Below, piece by piece: positions 55,625 to 64,000 of a stretch of 64,000 nucleotides of DNA. Location: the NCBI RefSeq assembly GCF_004798905.1, contig NZ_SDMO01000011.1, forward strand, positions 1 to 64,000, given 5' to 3'. The stretch's first letter is position 1. Each line of letters starts with the position of its first letter. The translations under genes were made by a program, and so were the position numbers. Under the pieces are notes generated by a model, which worked only from the letters and a program-made list of their open reading frames with translations, searched no databases and was not told where the DNA came from. Source of the stretch: Halomonas borealis (GTDB taxonomy: Bacteria; Pseudomonadota; Gammaproteobacteria; Pseudomonadales; Halomonadaceae).

Positions 55625-56425
55625 TCACTCGTCGCCCAGCCAGTCGTCCAGCGTGGCTCGGGTCAGCTCGCCGACGTGGCGCTCGCGGGTGCGGCCCTCG
55701 GCGTCGAACAACAGGGTGGTAGGCAGCCCCGGGGCATCGCTTTCCACCATCAGCGATTGGCGCGGGTCGAGCAGGGGATGTTCGAACTCGAGCCCTCGGG
55801 CGTCGAGGTAGCGCGCCACCGGCAGCAGGTCCTCGCCCTGATTGGCGATCACCACGGTGACATCGTCGCGGGCGTCGGCCTCGGCGAGCAGCGGCAGTTC
55901 GCGCCGGCAGGGTGGGCACCAGGTCGCCCACAGGTTGACGATGAGGGTCTGGCCGGTGAGATCGGCCAGGTCGACGGTCTCGCCCTCCAGGTTCTCGAGG
56001 CTCAGCTCGGGCAGGGCGCGGGGCGTCATGCCGCTGCCCAGCGGCGACCAGCTCATCAGCCCGAGCCACAGCAGCGCGGCTCCCAGGGTGAGGCCCAGGG
56101 CGCGGAGCATGATGCCCAGGCGATCGCGCAGCTGCCAGGCGCTCCAGGCCAGTGCCGCGGCGAGGCCGAACGGGGCGTGATAGCCCGGCAGCCAGAACTT
56201 CAGTGCGTCCAGCGGGTCCGCCTGGTAGGCGGGCAGGTTCAAGGCCACGTGAGCGAGCCGAGCGCCCACGATCCAGGCGATGATCAGCCCATTGAACCAG
56301 CGGGTATGGCGACCGCGGGGCAGGCCCAGCAGCCAGGCGCTGGCGGCGAGCAACAGCAGGGCGCAGGCGAGGGCATAGAGGCGCGATAGAGGGACCAGTA
56401 CGGGCCCCAGAGCGATGGCGTCCAT
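55625..56425 (-). CDS. TlpA-family thioredoxin with N-terminal Lgt-like membrane domain
   Basis: The 266-residue protein has about four transmembrane segments in residues 1-130 that resemble the prolipoprotein diacylglyceryl transferase (Lgt) fold, followed by a periplasm-facing thioredoxin domain with the redox motif WCPPC (near 170) of the TlpA/ResA type. It probably reduces or oxidises disulfides of exported proteins. No cytochrome c maturation gene is nearby, so the partner is unknown. The Lgt-like part lacks obvious catalytic residues and may serve only as an anchor. Confidence 0.75.
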   Translation of the reverse strand: MDAIALGPVLVPLSRLYALACALLLLAASAWLLGLPRGRHTRWFNGLIIAWIVGARLAHVALNLPAYQADPLDALKFWLPGYHAPFGLAAALAWSAWQLRDRLGIMLRALGLTLGAALLWLGLMSWSPLGSGMTPRALPELSLENLEGETVDLADLTGQTLIVNLWATWCPPCRRELPLLAEADARDDVTVVIANQGEDLLPVARYLDARGLEFEHPLLDPRQSLMVESDAPGLPTTLLFDAEGRTRERHVGELTRATLDDWLGDE

Positions 56426-56591
56426 GGCGTGGCGGGGTCTCTCGGAACGGGGTCGGCGCGTGGCGCCGGACCGGGTAAACTGAGCGGATTCTCTGCGCCA
56501 AGCCTACTGTCGGTGGGCGGGGCTGTCATCCAGCAACCTGCCGGTCCGAGCGTTCGGCGTCACGCCCGGCAGGCTGCCAGCGGGAGCATTC

Positions 56592-56822
56592 ATGACACGA
56601 CCGTCCTTCGATACCCTGCGAGCCCTGGCGATCACCAGCCAGGCCCTGGGCTTCATCCTCATTCTGACCCTGGAAACCGTCATGGGTGATGCCGCTCGCC
56701 CCTGGCAGGGCGGCGTCCTGGCCGCGATGGTGGTGGCCGCGCTGTGGATCGCCGTGGTGCGACGCTACCGGCGCAACAAGGCACGCAAGGCCCGGGCGCG
56801 ACGTCTGACCGACGAGGGCTGA
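56592..56822 (+). CDS. Small two-helix membrane protein of unknown function
   Basis: The 76-residue protein has two hydrophobic segments (about 12-30 and 39-57) and a very basic C-terminal tail (RRYRRNKARKARARR). GGGAG precedes the ATG, and a short inverted repeat (CCTGCCGG/CCGGCAGG, 56536-56575) lies in its leader. It is divergent from the thioredoxin-like gene. No family recognised. Confidence 0.6.
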   Translation: MTRPSFDTLRALAITSQALGFILILTLETVMGDAARPWQGGVLAAMVVAALWIAVVRRYRRNKARKARARRLTDEG

Positions 56823-57022
56823 TCCCGAGGCCGCCCGGATCGCTGCCGAAGCTCGCGTCAGGGTCGGGGCCTTCTGGCAGGCGATCGCCATGGCCCGTTG
56901 CCGCCTCGATTGTGACACTCGGGTGTCGGCCAGGTGACGGGCTTAAGGCGGAATCCCCTACCCTTATGATTTTGAACGACTTTCTGACCGAAAGAGGCGG
57001 GTGGCGCCGGGCCGGGTGCCGC

Positions 57023-57054
57023 ACAATGTCACCGTATCGACATTGTCTAGACAA
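57023..57054 (+). promoter_or_regulatory. Operator region of the phn operon (PhnF-type site)
   Basis: TTGTCTAGACAA (57043-57054) is a perfect 12-base palindrome matching the GntR/PhnF pattern GTNTAGAC. It overlaps a second inverted repeat, ACAATGTC (57023-57030) and GACATTGT (57039-57046). The phnC start is 54 bases away. A convincing sigma-70 promoter is not obvious; a PHO box could not be confirmed. Confidence 0.65.
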
Positions 57055-57107
57055 GTCCCCTTCATCTTGAGCCGCGACACTGATGCCATTCCAAGAGGAG
57101 AGGCGTC

Positions 57108-57935
57108 ATGTCGATTCCCAGTATCGTTGTCGAGCGGCTGAGCAAGACCTTCGGGCAGTATCCCGTGCTGCGCGACATCGATTTCACGATTCATGCCGGC
57201 GAGATGGTCGCTCTGATCGGGCCCTCCGGTTCCGGAAAATCCACCCTGCTGCGCCACCTGATCGGCCTCACCCGGGGCGATAGACGCGGCGCCAGCCGCG
57301 TCCGGCTGCAGGGCTGCGAGGTCCAGGCCGCGGGCCGTCTCGCCCGGGCCTCCCGCCAGCAGCGTTGCCGTACCGGCTACATCTTCCAGCAGTTCAACCT
57401 GGTGGGACGCCTGAGCGTGCTTACCAACGTGCTGATCGGCCGCCTGGGTTGCATGCCCCGGGGGCGTGCCCTGCTCGGCCGCTTCACGCCCGAGGAGCGC
57501 GCCATGGCGCGCCGCGCCCTGGCTCGAGTGGGCCTGGAGGCGCTGGCCGATCAACGCGCCAACACCCTGTCCGGCGGCCAGATGCAGCGGGTCGCCATCG
57601 CTCGGGTGCTGATGCAGGACACCGACGTCATCCTGGCCGACGAACCTATCGCCTCGCTGGACCCGCGCAGCGCCCGGGAGGTGATGCAGATCCTCGAGCG
57701 TATCAACGTCGAAGACGGCCGCACCGTGGTGGTCACTCTGCATCAGGTGGAGGTCGCCCGGAGCTTCTGTCGGCGCGCCATCGCCCTCAAGGGAGGGCGC
57801 CTCTACTTCGATGGCCCCATCGGCGAGCTCACCGATACCCGCCTCACCTCGCTCTACGAAAATGCCGGGCTCGATGAGCTCAGGACCCGTACCCCGAGCA
57901 TCGACCTGGCGGCGCCCGTCGGCGCTCTGGGCTGA
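57108..57935 (+). CDS. phnC: Phosphonate ABC transporter ATP-binding protein
   Basis: PhnC powers uptake of phosphonates through PhnE. The 275-residue protein has the Walker [10 protein letters not shown] (38-46), the signature [12 protein letters not shown] (about 155) and the Walker [10 protein letters not shown]. It opens the carbon-phosphorus lyase operon. An AGAGG ribosome site precedes the ATG. Confidence 0.95.
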   Translation: MSIPSIVVERLSKTFGQYPVLRDIDFTIHAGEMVALIGPSGSGKSTLLRHLIGLTRGDRRGASRVRLQGCEVQAAGRLARASRQQRCRTGYIFQQFNLVGRLSVLTNVLIGRLGCMPRGRALLGRFTPEERAMARRALARVGLEALADQRANTLSGGQMQRVAIARVLMQDTDVILADEPIASLDPRSAREVMQILERINVEDGRTVVVTLHQVEVARSFCRRAIALKGGRLYFDGPIGELTDTRLTSLYENAGLDELRTRTPSIDLAAPVGALG

Positions 57936-57968
57936 TTCCCGCAAGGCTTCATCACCGAGGATATACCC

Positions 57969-58976
57969 ATGTCGTTCACATCCTTCCGTCGCCTGACCCT
58001 GCCGCTGGTCGCCGCCGCCAGCCTGGCCGCCAGCCCCTTCGTCGTCGCCGAGGAACCGCTCAAGTTCGGCATCATCTCCACCGAGTCGAGCCAGAACCAG
58101 GCGCCGCTCTGGGTCCCCTTCCTGGAGGATCTGTCCGAGGCCCTGGAGCGTGAGGTCGAGCCCTTCTTCGCCACCGACTATGCCGCGGTCATCCAGGCCA
58201 TGCGCTTCGACCAGATCGATGTGGCCTGGTACGGCAACAAGTCCGCCATGGAGGCCGTGGACCGCGCCGGCGGCGAGATATTTGCCCAGACCGTGGCCGC
58301 CAACGGCGCCCCGGGTTACTGGAGCTTGATGATCACCCAGCAGGACAGCGAACTGGAGAGCGTCGAGGACGTGCTGGCCCAAGCCTCCGAGCTGGTGTTC
58401 GGCAACGGCGACCCCAATTCCACCTCCGGCTTCCTGGTGCCGGGCTACTACGTCTTCGCTCAGAACGGCGTCGATCCCGCCCGCGCCTTCAAGCGCACCC
58501 TTAACTCCAGCCACGAGACCAACGCCCTGTCGGTGGCCAACGGCCAGGTGGACGTCGCCACCTTCAACACCGAGGGAATGGAGCGTCTGGAAGAGATTCA
58601 TCCGGACAAGGCCGAGCAGATCAAGGTGATCTGGCAGTCGCCGCTGATCCCCTCCGACCCGCTGGTATGGCGCGAGAACCTGTCCGGCGAGCTCAAGGAC
58701 GAGTTGCGCGACTTCTTCTATGCCTACGGCGAGACCGAGGCCGAGCAGGCGGTTCTCGAGCCGCTGCAGTGGTCCGGCTTCGCGATGTCCAGCAACGATC
58801 AGCTGTTGCCCATCCGCCAGCTCGAGCTGTTCAAGCAACGCGCCCAGGTCGAGGCCGACGAGAGCCTGTCCGTCGCCGAGCGTGAGGCCGAACTGGCCGA
58901 TCTCGACGCGCGGCTAGACGAGCTGAATGCCCGCCTCGAGGCGGTTGAGACCGAGGCCACCGCCCAGGCCAGCTGA
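57969..58976 (+). CDS. phnD: Phosphonate ABC transporter substrate-binding protein
   Basis: PhnD captures phosphonates in the periplasm. The 335-residue protein has a cleaved signal peptide (basic SFRRL, hydrophobic stretch, then a likely AEEPL cleavage site near residue 22-25) and the family segments [15 protein letters not shown] and [15 protein letters not shown]. It lies between phnC and phnE. The C-terminal helix (about 285-330) is charged and possibly coiled. Confidence 0.95.
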   Translation: MSFTSFRRLTLPLVAAASLAASPFVVAEEPLKFGIISTESSQNQAPLWVPFLEDLSEALEREVEPFFATDYAAVIQAMRFDQIDVAWYGNKSAMEAVDRAGGEIFAQTVAANGAPGYWSLMITQQDSELESVEDVLAQASELVFGNGDPNSTSGFLVPGYYVFAQNGVDPARAFKRTLNSSHETNALSVANGQVDVATFNTEGMERLEEIHPDKAEQIKVIWQSPLIPSDPLVWRENLSGELKDELRDFFYAYGETEAEQAVLEPLQWSGFAMSSNDQLLPIRQLELFKQRAQVEADESLSVAEREAELADLDARLDELNARLEAVETEATAQAS

Positions 58977-59031
58977 GCCGATCCACAGGAGCGGGAGGGG
59001 CGAGCCGCCCCTCCCTCTGGAGCCAAGTACC

Positions 59032-59823
59032 ATGAGTCAATCTTCCACCCTCGATACCGCTGCGGCCGGCAAGCGCGGCTGGACCACGCTGCTGGGCTGG
59101 GCGGTCGCCTTGGGCGTGCTTTCCTGGGCCTGGCAGGGCGCCGAGATGCGGCCCGGCCTGCTGGTCACCAACGCCGACAACATGGCCGACCTGGCCGGTG
59201 ATTTCTTCCCACTGGCCCTCGGCAACCTGGGGCACTACGTCGATCAGATGCTGGTCACCGTGCAGATCGCCATCTGGGGCACCCTGCTGGCGGTGCTGGT
59301 GGCGATACCGGCCAGCCTGCTGTCCTCCGAGAACCTCACGCCCTGGTGGGTCCATCATCCGATGCGTCGGCTGATGGACGCCTGCCGCGCCATCAACGAG
59401 CTGGTGTTCGCCATGCTGTTCGTGGTCGCGGTGGGGCTGGGGCCCTTCGCCGGCACCCTGGCGCTGTTCATCCACACCACCGGCGTGCTCGCCAAGCTGT
59501 TCTCCGAGGCCGTGGAGGCCAGTGAGGCCGGCCCCATGGAGGGTATCCGGGTCACCGGCGCGGGGCGCATCGAGGAGATCATCTTCGGGCTGATCCCCCA
59601 GGTGCTGCCGTTGTGGATCTCGGTGAGCCTGTATCGCTTCGAGTCCAACATCCGCTCGGCCACCGTGCTCGGCATGGTCGGTGGCGGCGGCATCGGCGTG
59701 GCGCTATGGGAAACCATGCGCGGTTTCCAGTACCAGGAAACGGCCACCATCATGCTGGTGATCATCGTCGCGGTGACCCTGCTCGACATGGCCTCCCAGC
59801 GCGTGCGCAAGCGCTTCATCTGA
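59032..59823 (+). CDS. phnE: Phosphonate ABC transporter permease
   Basis: PhnE is the membrane permease paired with PhnC and PhnD. The 263-residue protein has about six transmembrane segments and the ABC permease EAA-type loop ([19 protein letters not shown]). ATG 59032 is the family start; the longer frame is out of place because it overlaps phnD. It appears full length, unlike the frameshifted gene of E. coli K-12. Confidence 0.93.
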   Translation: MSQSSTLDTAAAGKRGWTTLLGWAVALGVLSWAWQGAEMRPGLLVTNADNMADLAGDFFPLALGNLGHYVDQMLVTVQIAIWGTLLAVLVAIPASLLSSENLTPWWVHHPMRRLMDACRAINELVFAMLFVVAVGLGPFAGTLALFIHTTGVLAKLFSEAVEASEAGPMEGIRVTGAGRIEEIIFGLIPQVLPLWISVSLYRFESNIRSATVLGMVGGGGIGVALWETMRGFQYQETATIMLVIIVAVTLLDMASQRVRKRFI

Positions 59824-59868
59824 CCCGATTGCCGACGCTTCTAGGGAAGCGTCTTGCCAGGAGGCGAG

Positions 59869-59880
59869 ATGTCTAGACAA
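59869..59880 (+). promoter_or_regulatory. Second PhnF-type palindrome over the phnF start codon
   Basis: ATGTCTAGACAA matches the site upstream of phnC at 11 of 12 bases. It includes the phnF start codon, so a regulator bound here could block translation start or transcription through phnF. Confidence 0.6.
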
Positions 59881-60630
59881 CGTTCCGCGACCGGCGCCCC
59901 CCCGCCCCGCTACCGCACCCTGGCCGACACCCTGGCCCGGGAGGTGCGCACCGACTACGGCCCTGGCGACCTGCTGCCCGCCGAATCCCGGCTGGCCACG
60001 CGCTTCGCCGTCAATCGCCACACCGTGCGCCGGGCCCTGGACGAGCTGGTTGCCGCCGGCATGGTCACCCGCCACCAGGGACTTGGCACTCAGGTCGTCG
60101 ACCGCCGCCTGGACTACGCCGTCAACGCCGCTAGCAAGGTCACCCACAACCTGGCTGAGCAGGGCCTGGCCACCGAGACCCGCTGCCTGAACCAGGGGCT
60201 CGACGAGGCGCCCGATGCGATCGCCCGGCGCTTCGCCCGAGCCGCCGGCGAGCCCCTGCTCTGCGTGGAGACGCTGCGCCGGGTCGACGGCTCCCCGTTG
60301 CTGCGGCTGCGCCATTGGTTCGATCCGGCGCGGGTGCCGGGCTGGGTCGACCGTTATCGCGGCGGCTCCACCCGGGTGCTACTCGAGCGGCACTACGGCC
60401 TGCGCCTGCAGCGTCGCCGGGTGCGCCTCGAGGCGTTCTCGGCCGACCCCGAGGACAGTCGCCTGTTGCAGTGCCCCCACCGGGCGCCGCTGATGGCGCT
60501 GACCAGCGACAACGTCGACGCGGCCGGCCGCCTGGTGGAGGTCTCGGTCGGCCGCGCCCGGGCCGACCGCCTGGCCTATCACATCGACTTCGATCACTCC
60601 CTGACGGACCCCGACGAGGTGTTCCCATGA
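59869..60630 (+). CDS. phnF: GntR/UTRA transcriptional regulator PhnF
   Basis: PhnF represses phosphonate genes in the absence of phosphonate or phosphate stress in some bacteria. The 253-residue protein has the GntR winged helix near residues 20-75 (LATRFAVNRHTVRRALDELV) and a UTRA ligand-binding domain behind it. ATG 59869 lies inside the palindrome that is probably its own operator. It overlaps phnG by four bases. Confidence 0.93.
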   Translation: MSRQRSATGAPPPRYRTLADTLAREVRTDYGPGDLLPAESRLATRFAVNRHTVRRALDELVAAGMVTRHQGLGTQVVDRRLDYAVNAASKVTHNLAEQGLATETRCLNQGLDEAPDAIARRFARAAGEPLLCVETLRRVDGSPLLRLRHWFDPARVPGWVDRYRGGSTRVLLERHYGLRLQRRRVRLEAFSADPEDSRLLQCPHRAPLMALTSDNVDAAGRLVEVSVGRARADRLAYHIDFDHSLTDPDEVFP

Positions 60631-61082
60631 ATCAGACCCATCTGCCCCAGACCCCGACCCAGCGTCAGCGCCTGCTGGCCCTGACCTCCCGCGAACGCTT
60701 GGAAGAAGGCTGGGCCGAGCTGGCCCTCCCCGTGGACCACCGCTGCGTGCGTGGCCCCGAGACCGGCATGGCCATGGTGCGAGGCCGCATGGGCGGTACC
60801 GGCAACGCCTTCAACCTCGGCGAGATGACCCTGAGCCGGGCCAGCGTGGTGCTCGACGATGGCGCCCCGCTGGGCCACGGCTGGGTGGCCGGCCGTGACC
60901 ATCGCCATGCCGAACTGATCGCCCTGGTCGACGCCTGTGCCCATCGCCCCGAGTGGGCCGAGCGCATCGACGCCGAGCTGATGGGCCCCCTGGCCCGGGA
61001 ACTGGACGCGGCCCGCGAGCAGGACTCGCGCACCGCGGCGGCGACCCGGGTGGACTTCTTCACGATGGTACGAGGCGAATGA
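60627..61082 (+). CDS. phnG: C-P lyase complex subunit PhnG
   Basis: PhnG is a core subunit that, with PhnH, PhnI and PhnJ, forms the C-P lyase complex. The 151-residue protein has the family motif VRGRMGGTGNAFNLGEMT near residue 55 and DHRHAELIALVDA near 100. Its start overlaps the phnF stop and its stop overlaps the phnH start, so translation is coupled. Confidence 0.94.
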   Translation: MNQTHLPQTPTQRQRLLALTSRERLEEGWAELALPVDHRCVRGPETGMAMVRGRMGGTGNAFNLGEMTLSRASVVLDDGAPLGHGWVAGRDHRHAELIALVDACAHRPEWAERIDAELMGPLARELDAAREQDSRTAAATRVDFFTMVRGE

Positions 61083-61723
61083 CGATGCGCTGGCAAGCCT
61101 TTTCCGATCCCGTCCAGGACGGGCAACGCCACTTCCGGCAGGTGCTCGCGGCCATGGCCGAGCCGGGCACCCTGCATGACGCCGCCGCCCCGGCGGTGCC
61201 CGAGGACGCGGCCATCGCCCCGGCCCTGTGGGCGACCCTGCTGTCGCTGTGCGACCTGGACACCTCGCTGTGGATCGCCCCGGGCCTCGAGGCCGGCGGC
61301 CTGGCCGATGCGGTGACCTTCCACACCGGCTGCCGGCTGGCCTCGGCACCCGACGAGGCCGACTTCGCCCTGGTCACCCCGGGCGTGCTGGCTGGTCCAG
61401 GCCGAGATTCCACCCCGGCCTTCGCCGAGGGCAGCGACGCCTACCCCGACCGAGGGTCCACCCTGCTGGTGGTTCTCGACACCCTGGCCGAGGGCGGTCA
61501 CTGGCGGCTGGCCGGGCCTGGCATCCCCGATTCTAGAGACCTGGACGTGGGCGAGGCGACGCCGTTGATGACGCGCCTGGCCGCCAACCAGGTCCGTTTC
61601 CCGCGCGGGCTGGACGCCATCCTCGGCTGTGGCGAGCGTCTGGTGGCGATTCCCCGCAGCACACGCATCGAGGCTTCCGTTTCCGCTACCCCCGAGGAGG
61701 ATCGCGCATGTACGTCGCAGTGA
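61079..61723 (+). CDS. phnH: C-P lyase complex subunit PhnH
   Basis: PhnH is a structural subunit of the C-P lyase core. The 214-residue protein starts within the phnG stop (MTMRWQAFSDPVQDGQRHFR) and contains the FRQVLAAMAEPGT segment and a late FPRGLDAILGCGERLVAIPR motif. Its last 16 bases overlap the phnI start. Confidence 0.94.
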   Translation: MTMRWQAFSDPVQDGQRHFRQVLAAMAEPGTLHDAAAPAVPEDAAIAPALWATLLSLCDLDTSLWIAPGLEAGGLADAVTFHTGCRLASAPDEADFALVTPGVLAGPGRDSTPAFAEGSDAYPDRGSTLLVVLDTLAEGGHWRLAGPGIPDSRDLDVGEATPLMTRLAANQVRFPRGLDAILGCGERLVAIPRSTRIEASVSATPEEDRACTSQ

Positions 61724-62877
61724 AAGGCGGCGAGCAGGCCATCGCCAACGCCCACCGCTGGCTGGCGGATCGCCGCCGCGGCGACCGTGACCGGGACGAG
61801 CTCTCGGTGGCCCAACTCGCCGATCAGATGAACCTGGCCGTGGACCGGGTGATGGCCGAGGCCTCGCTCTTTGATCCCGAGCTCGCCGCTCTGGCCCTCA
61901 AGCAGGCCAGCGGCGACCTGGTCGAGGCGGTGTTCCTGCTGCGTGCCTATCGCACCACACTGCCGCGGCTGGCCGAGACGCTGCCGCTGGACACCGGTGC
62001 CATACGGCTCGAGCGGCGTGTCAGCGCCACCTACAAGGACGTTCCCGGTGGCCAGGTGCTCGGCCCGACCTACGACTACACCCATCGGCTGCTGGACTTC
62101 CTGCAACTGGCCGATGGCGAAGTGCCCGCGCCGGCGCGTACCGAGCAGGCCCTCGAGGCCTGCCCGCCGATCCTTGACCAGCTTGACGCCGAGGGACTGA
62201 TCGAACGCGAGACCGATGACGGTGCCGCGCCCTACGACATCACCCGGGACCCGCCCGACTTCCCGGTCGATCGCGCCACCCGCCTGCAGATGCTGGCCCG
62301 GGGCGACGAGGGTTACTTGCTGGCGCTGAGCTATTCGACCCAGCGCGGCTATGGCCGCAACCATCCCTTCGCCGGCGAGATCCGCATCGGCATGCTGGAG
62401 GTGGAGATCGCCGTGGAGGAGTGCGATGCGCCGGTGTGCATCGGCGAGATCGCGGTCAGCGAGTGCCAGATGATCAACCAGTTCGCCGGCTCCCGTGAGC
62501 TGGCCCCCCAGTTCACCCGCGGCTACGGCCTGGCGTTCGGCCGCAATGAGCGCAAGACCATGGCCATGGCGCTGGTCGACCGGGCGCTGCGCGCCGAGGA
62601 GCTGGGCGAGCCGGTGGCGAGCCCCGCCCAGCAGCCCGAGTTCGTGCTGGCGCATGCCGACAGCGTCGAGGCTGCGGGCTTCGTCTCTCACCTCAAGCTG
62701 CCTCACTACGTGGACTTCCAGTCCGAACTGGAGCTGCTCCGCCGGCTGCGTCGTGCCCACGCCCAGCCCCCAACCGACGACGCCGAGGGGGGAGGCCAGG
62801 CGACCGATGACGGAAGCAAGGAACCGGCACCGGCGGCCCCCCAGGCCTCTAGAGAAACCGAGCAGGTGGCCCCATGA
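61708..62877 (+). CDS. phnI: C-P lyase complex subunit PhnI
   Basis: PhnI transfers the triphosphate of ATP to the phosphonate after release of adenine, the first step of C-P bond cleavage. The 389-residue protein starts MYVAVKGGEQAIANAHR and has the conserved RRVSATYKDVPGGQVLGPTY and the YSTQRGYGRNHPFAGEIR segments. It overlaps phnH and phnJ. Confidence 0.95.
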   Translation: MYVAVKGGEQAIANAHRWLADRRRGDRDRDELSVAQLADQMNLAVDRVMAEASLFDPELAALALKQASGDLVEAVFLLRAYRTTLPRLAETLPLDTGAIRLERRVSATYKDVPGGQVLGPTYDYTHRLLDFLQLADGEVPAPARTEQALEACPPILDQLDAEGLIERETDDGAAPYDITRDPPDFPVDRATRLQMLARGDEGYLLALSYSTQRGYGRNHPFAGEIRIGMLEVEIAVEECDAPVCIGEIAVSECQMINQFAGSRELAPQFTRGYGLAFGRNERKTMAMALVDRALRAEELGEPVASPAQQPEFVLAHADSVEAAGFVSHLKLPHYVDFQSELELLRRLRRAHAQPPTDDAEGGGQATDDGSKEPAPAAPQASRETEQVAP

Positions 62878-63707
62878 ACGGTTATAACTTCGCCTATCTC
62901 GACGAACAGACCAAGCGCATGATCCGTCGCGGCCTGCTCAAGGCGGTGGCCATTCCCGGCTACCAGGTGCCCTTCGGCGGCCGTGAGATGCCCATGCCCT
63001 ACGGCTGGGGCACCGGCGGCATGCAGCTGACCGCCAGCATCCTCGGCCAGGACGACGTGCTCAAGGTGATCGACCAGGGGGCCGACGACACCACCAATGC
63101 GGTGAGCATCCGCGCCTTCTTCGAGCGCGTGGCCGGTGTCGATACCACCACCGCCACCACCGAGGCTGACGTCATCCAGACCCGCCACCGGATCCCAGAG
63201 ACGCCGCTTGCGGCCGGCCAGATCCTGGTCTTCCAGGTGCCGATCCCCGAGCCGCTGCGCTTCATCGAGCCGAGCGAGGAGGAGACCCGAGTGATGCACG
63301 CCCTGGAGGAGTACGGGGTGATGCACGTCAAGCTCTACGAGGACATCGCTCGTCATGGCCACATCGCCACCACCTACGCCTACCCGGTGAAGGTCGACGG
63401 CCGCTACGTGGCCGACCCCTCGCCGATCCCCAAGTTCGACAACCCCAAGCTGCACATGAGTGATGCGCTGATGCTGTTCGGTGCCGGGCGCGAGAAGCGT
63501 CTATACGCTATTCCTCCCCACACCCGGGTCGAGAGCCTGGACTTCGAGGACCATCCCTTCGAGGTCCAGGAGTGGGGCGAATCCTGTGCGCTGTGCGGCG
63601 CCCGGGACAGTTTCCTCGACGAGGTGATCACCGATGACCAGGGCGGGCGCATGTTCGTCTGCTCGGATACCGACTACTGCCAGCGTCGTCAGGAGGAAGT
63701 GGCATGA
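62874..63707 (+). CDS. phnJ: C-P lyase PhnJ (radical SAM enzyme)
   Basis: PhnJ cuts the carbon-phosphorus bond by radical SAM chemistry. The 277-residue protein has the unusual 4Fe-4S ligands of this family: C238, C241 and C263 (spacing CxxC then 21 residues), plus C269, matching E. coli C241/C244/C266/C272 with a three-residue shift. GTGGMQLTAS is also conserved. Start and stop overlap its neighbours by four bases. Confidence 0.97.
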   Translation: MNGYNFAYLDEQTKRMIRRGLLKAVAIPGYQVPFGGREMPMPYGWGTGGMQLTASILGQDDVLKVIDQGADDTTNAVSIRAFFERVAGVDTTTATTEADVIQTRHRIPETPLAAGQILVFQVPIPEPLRFIEPSEEETRVMHALEEYGVMHVKLYEDIARHGHIATTYAYPVKVDGRYVADPSPIPKFDNPKLHMSDALMLFGAGREKRLYAIPPHTRVESLDFEDHPFEVQEWGESCALCGARDSFLDEVITDDQGGRMFVCSDTDYCQRRQEEVA

Positions 63708-64000
63708 AGCGTCCGCAACTGGAGCGCCCTGGCCTGTTGGAGGCCCGCGACGTCACCCGGCTCTATGGGCCCGGCAAGGGCTGCGAGGGCATCGACTTCC
63801 GCCTGCACGAGGGCGAGGTGCTAGGCATCGTCGGCGAGTCGGGGTCCGGAAAGTCGACCCTGCTGCGCACCCTGTCCGGTATGGAGACGCCTGATGCCGG
63901 CCGGGTCATCTATCACTCCTCCGTCGACCGAGGCCACGACGGGGCGGCTCAAGACGGCGAGCTCGACCTCTACGCCATCGGTGAGGCCCGACGCCGCGCC
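63704..64000 (+). CDS. phnK: C-P lyase complex ATPase PhnK, cut by the window end
   Basis: PhnK is an ABC-type ATPase that binds the C-P lyase core. Only the first 99 codons are inside the window. They contain the Walker A GESGSGKST (44-52) and the start MKRPQLERPGLLEARDVTRLY. The start overlaps the phnJ stop by four bases. The expected phnL-phnP genes would lie to the right. Confidence 0.93.
   Translation, partial: MKRPQLERPGLLEARDVTRLYGPGKGCEGIDFRLHEGEVLGIVGESGSGKSTLLRTLSGMETPDAGRVIYHSSVDRGHDGAAQDGELDLYAIGEARRRA

Noticed and set aside
56900..57010. PHO box upstream of phnC
   Set aside because: GACAC/GTGTC repeats at 56913-56926 look similar at first, but they form an inverted repeat and not the tandem CTGTCAT pattern of PhoB sites.

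Overview
This window looks like chromosome of a high-GC gammaproteobacterium, most likely a Halomonas-type (Halomonadaceae) bacterium. I infer this from the strongly GC-rich codon use, the gene order and the look of the proteins; no database search was possible. Almost every gene is housekeeping or a recognisable accessory operon, and I see no insertion sequence, prophage, CRISPR array or rRNA gene.

Positions 1-3112: a small acidic lipoprotein, birA and coaX (overlapping by one base), then four tRNA genes (Tyr-GTA, Gly-TCC, Thr-GGT, Trp-CCA). In relatives a tufB gene usually lies between tRNA-Thr and tRNA-Trp; here there is only a terminator and a new promoter. Positions 3186-33638 carry the classic transcription/translation superoperon: secE-nusG-rplKAJL-rpoBC, the str operon (rpsL-rpsG-fusA-tuf), the S10, spc and alpha operons (rpsJ through secY and rpmJ, then rpsM-rpsK-rpsD-rpoA-rplQ), with good promoters ahead of rpsL and rpsJ, an L10 leader ahead of rplJ and a structured rplL-rpoB spacer.

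Positions 33700-42825: uvrA (minus) divergent from a YajR-like transporter and ssb, then a degenerate RmlD-type protein coupled to a PlsC-like acyltransferase, and the unsaturated fatty acid pair fabA-fabB (minus).

Positions 43091-52116 are the most interesting part. A MerR-family regulator of the LitR/CarH kind heads a minus-strand run: photolyase, an NTF2-like protein, a short-chain dehydrogenase, a flavin amine oxidoreductase, DUF1365, cyclopropane fatty acid synthase-like methyltransferase and DUF2878. A small CbiX-like chelatase and a divergent TIGR01777 epimerase sit beside it. This resembles light- or singlet-oxygen-inducible loci that combine DNA repair with membrane lipid modification. 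The regulator has lost the residues that hold adenosylcobalamin, so it is probably not the light sensor itself. TGTACA-type sites, two of them as 11-bp direct repeats, occur at three places in the locus, one of them inside the NTF2 coding sequence.

Positions 52117-52561 are a gene-free spacer full of nested inverted repeats that may be a structured RNA. Then come rapA, a TlpA-like thioredoxin fused to an Lgt-like membrane domain, a tiny membrane protein, and finally a carbon-phosphorus lyase operon phnCDEFGHIJK (phnK is cut by the window end). Two near-identical palindromes, one upstream of phnC and one covering the phnF start codon, are likely PhnF operators.
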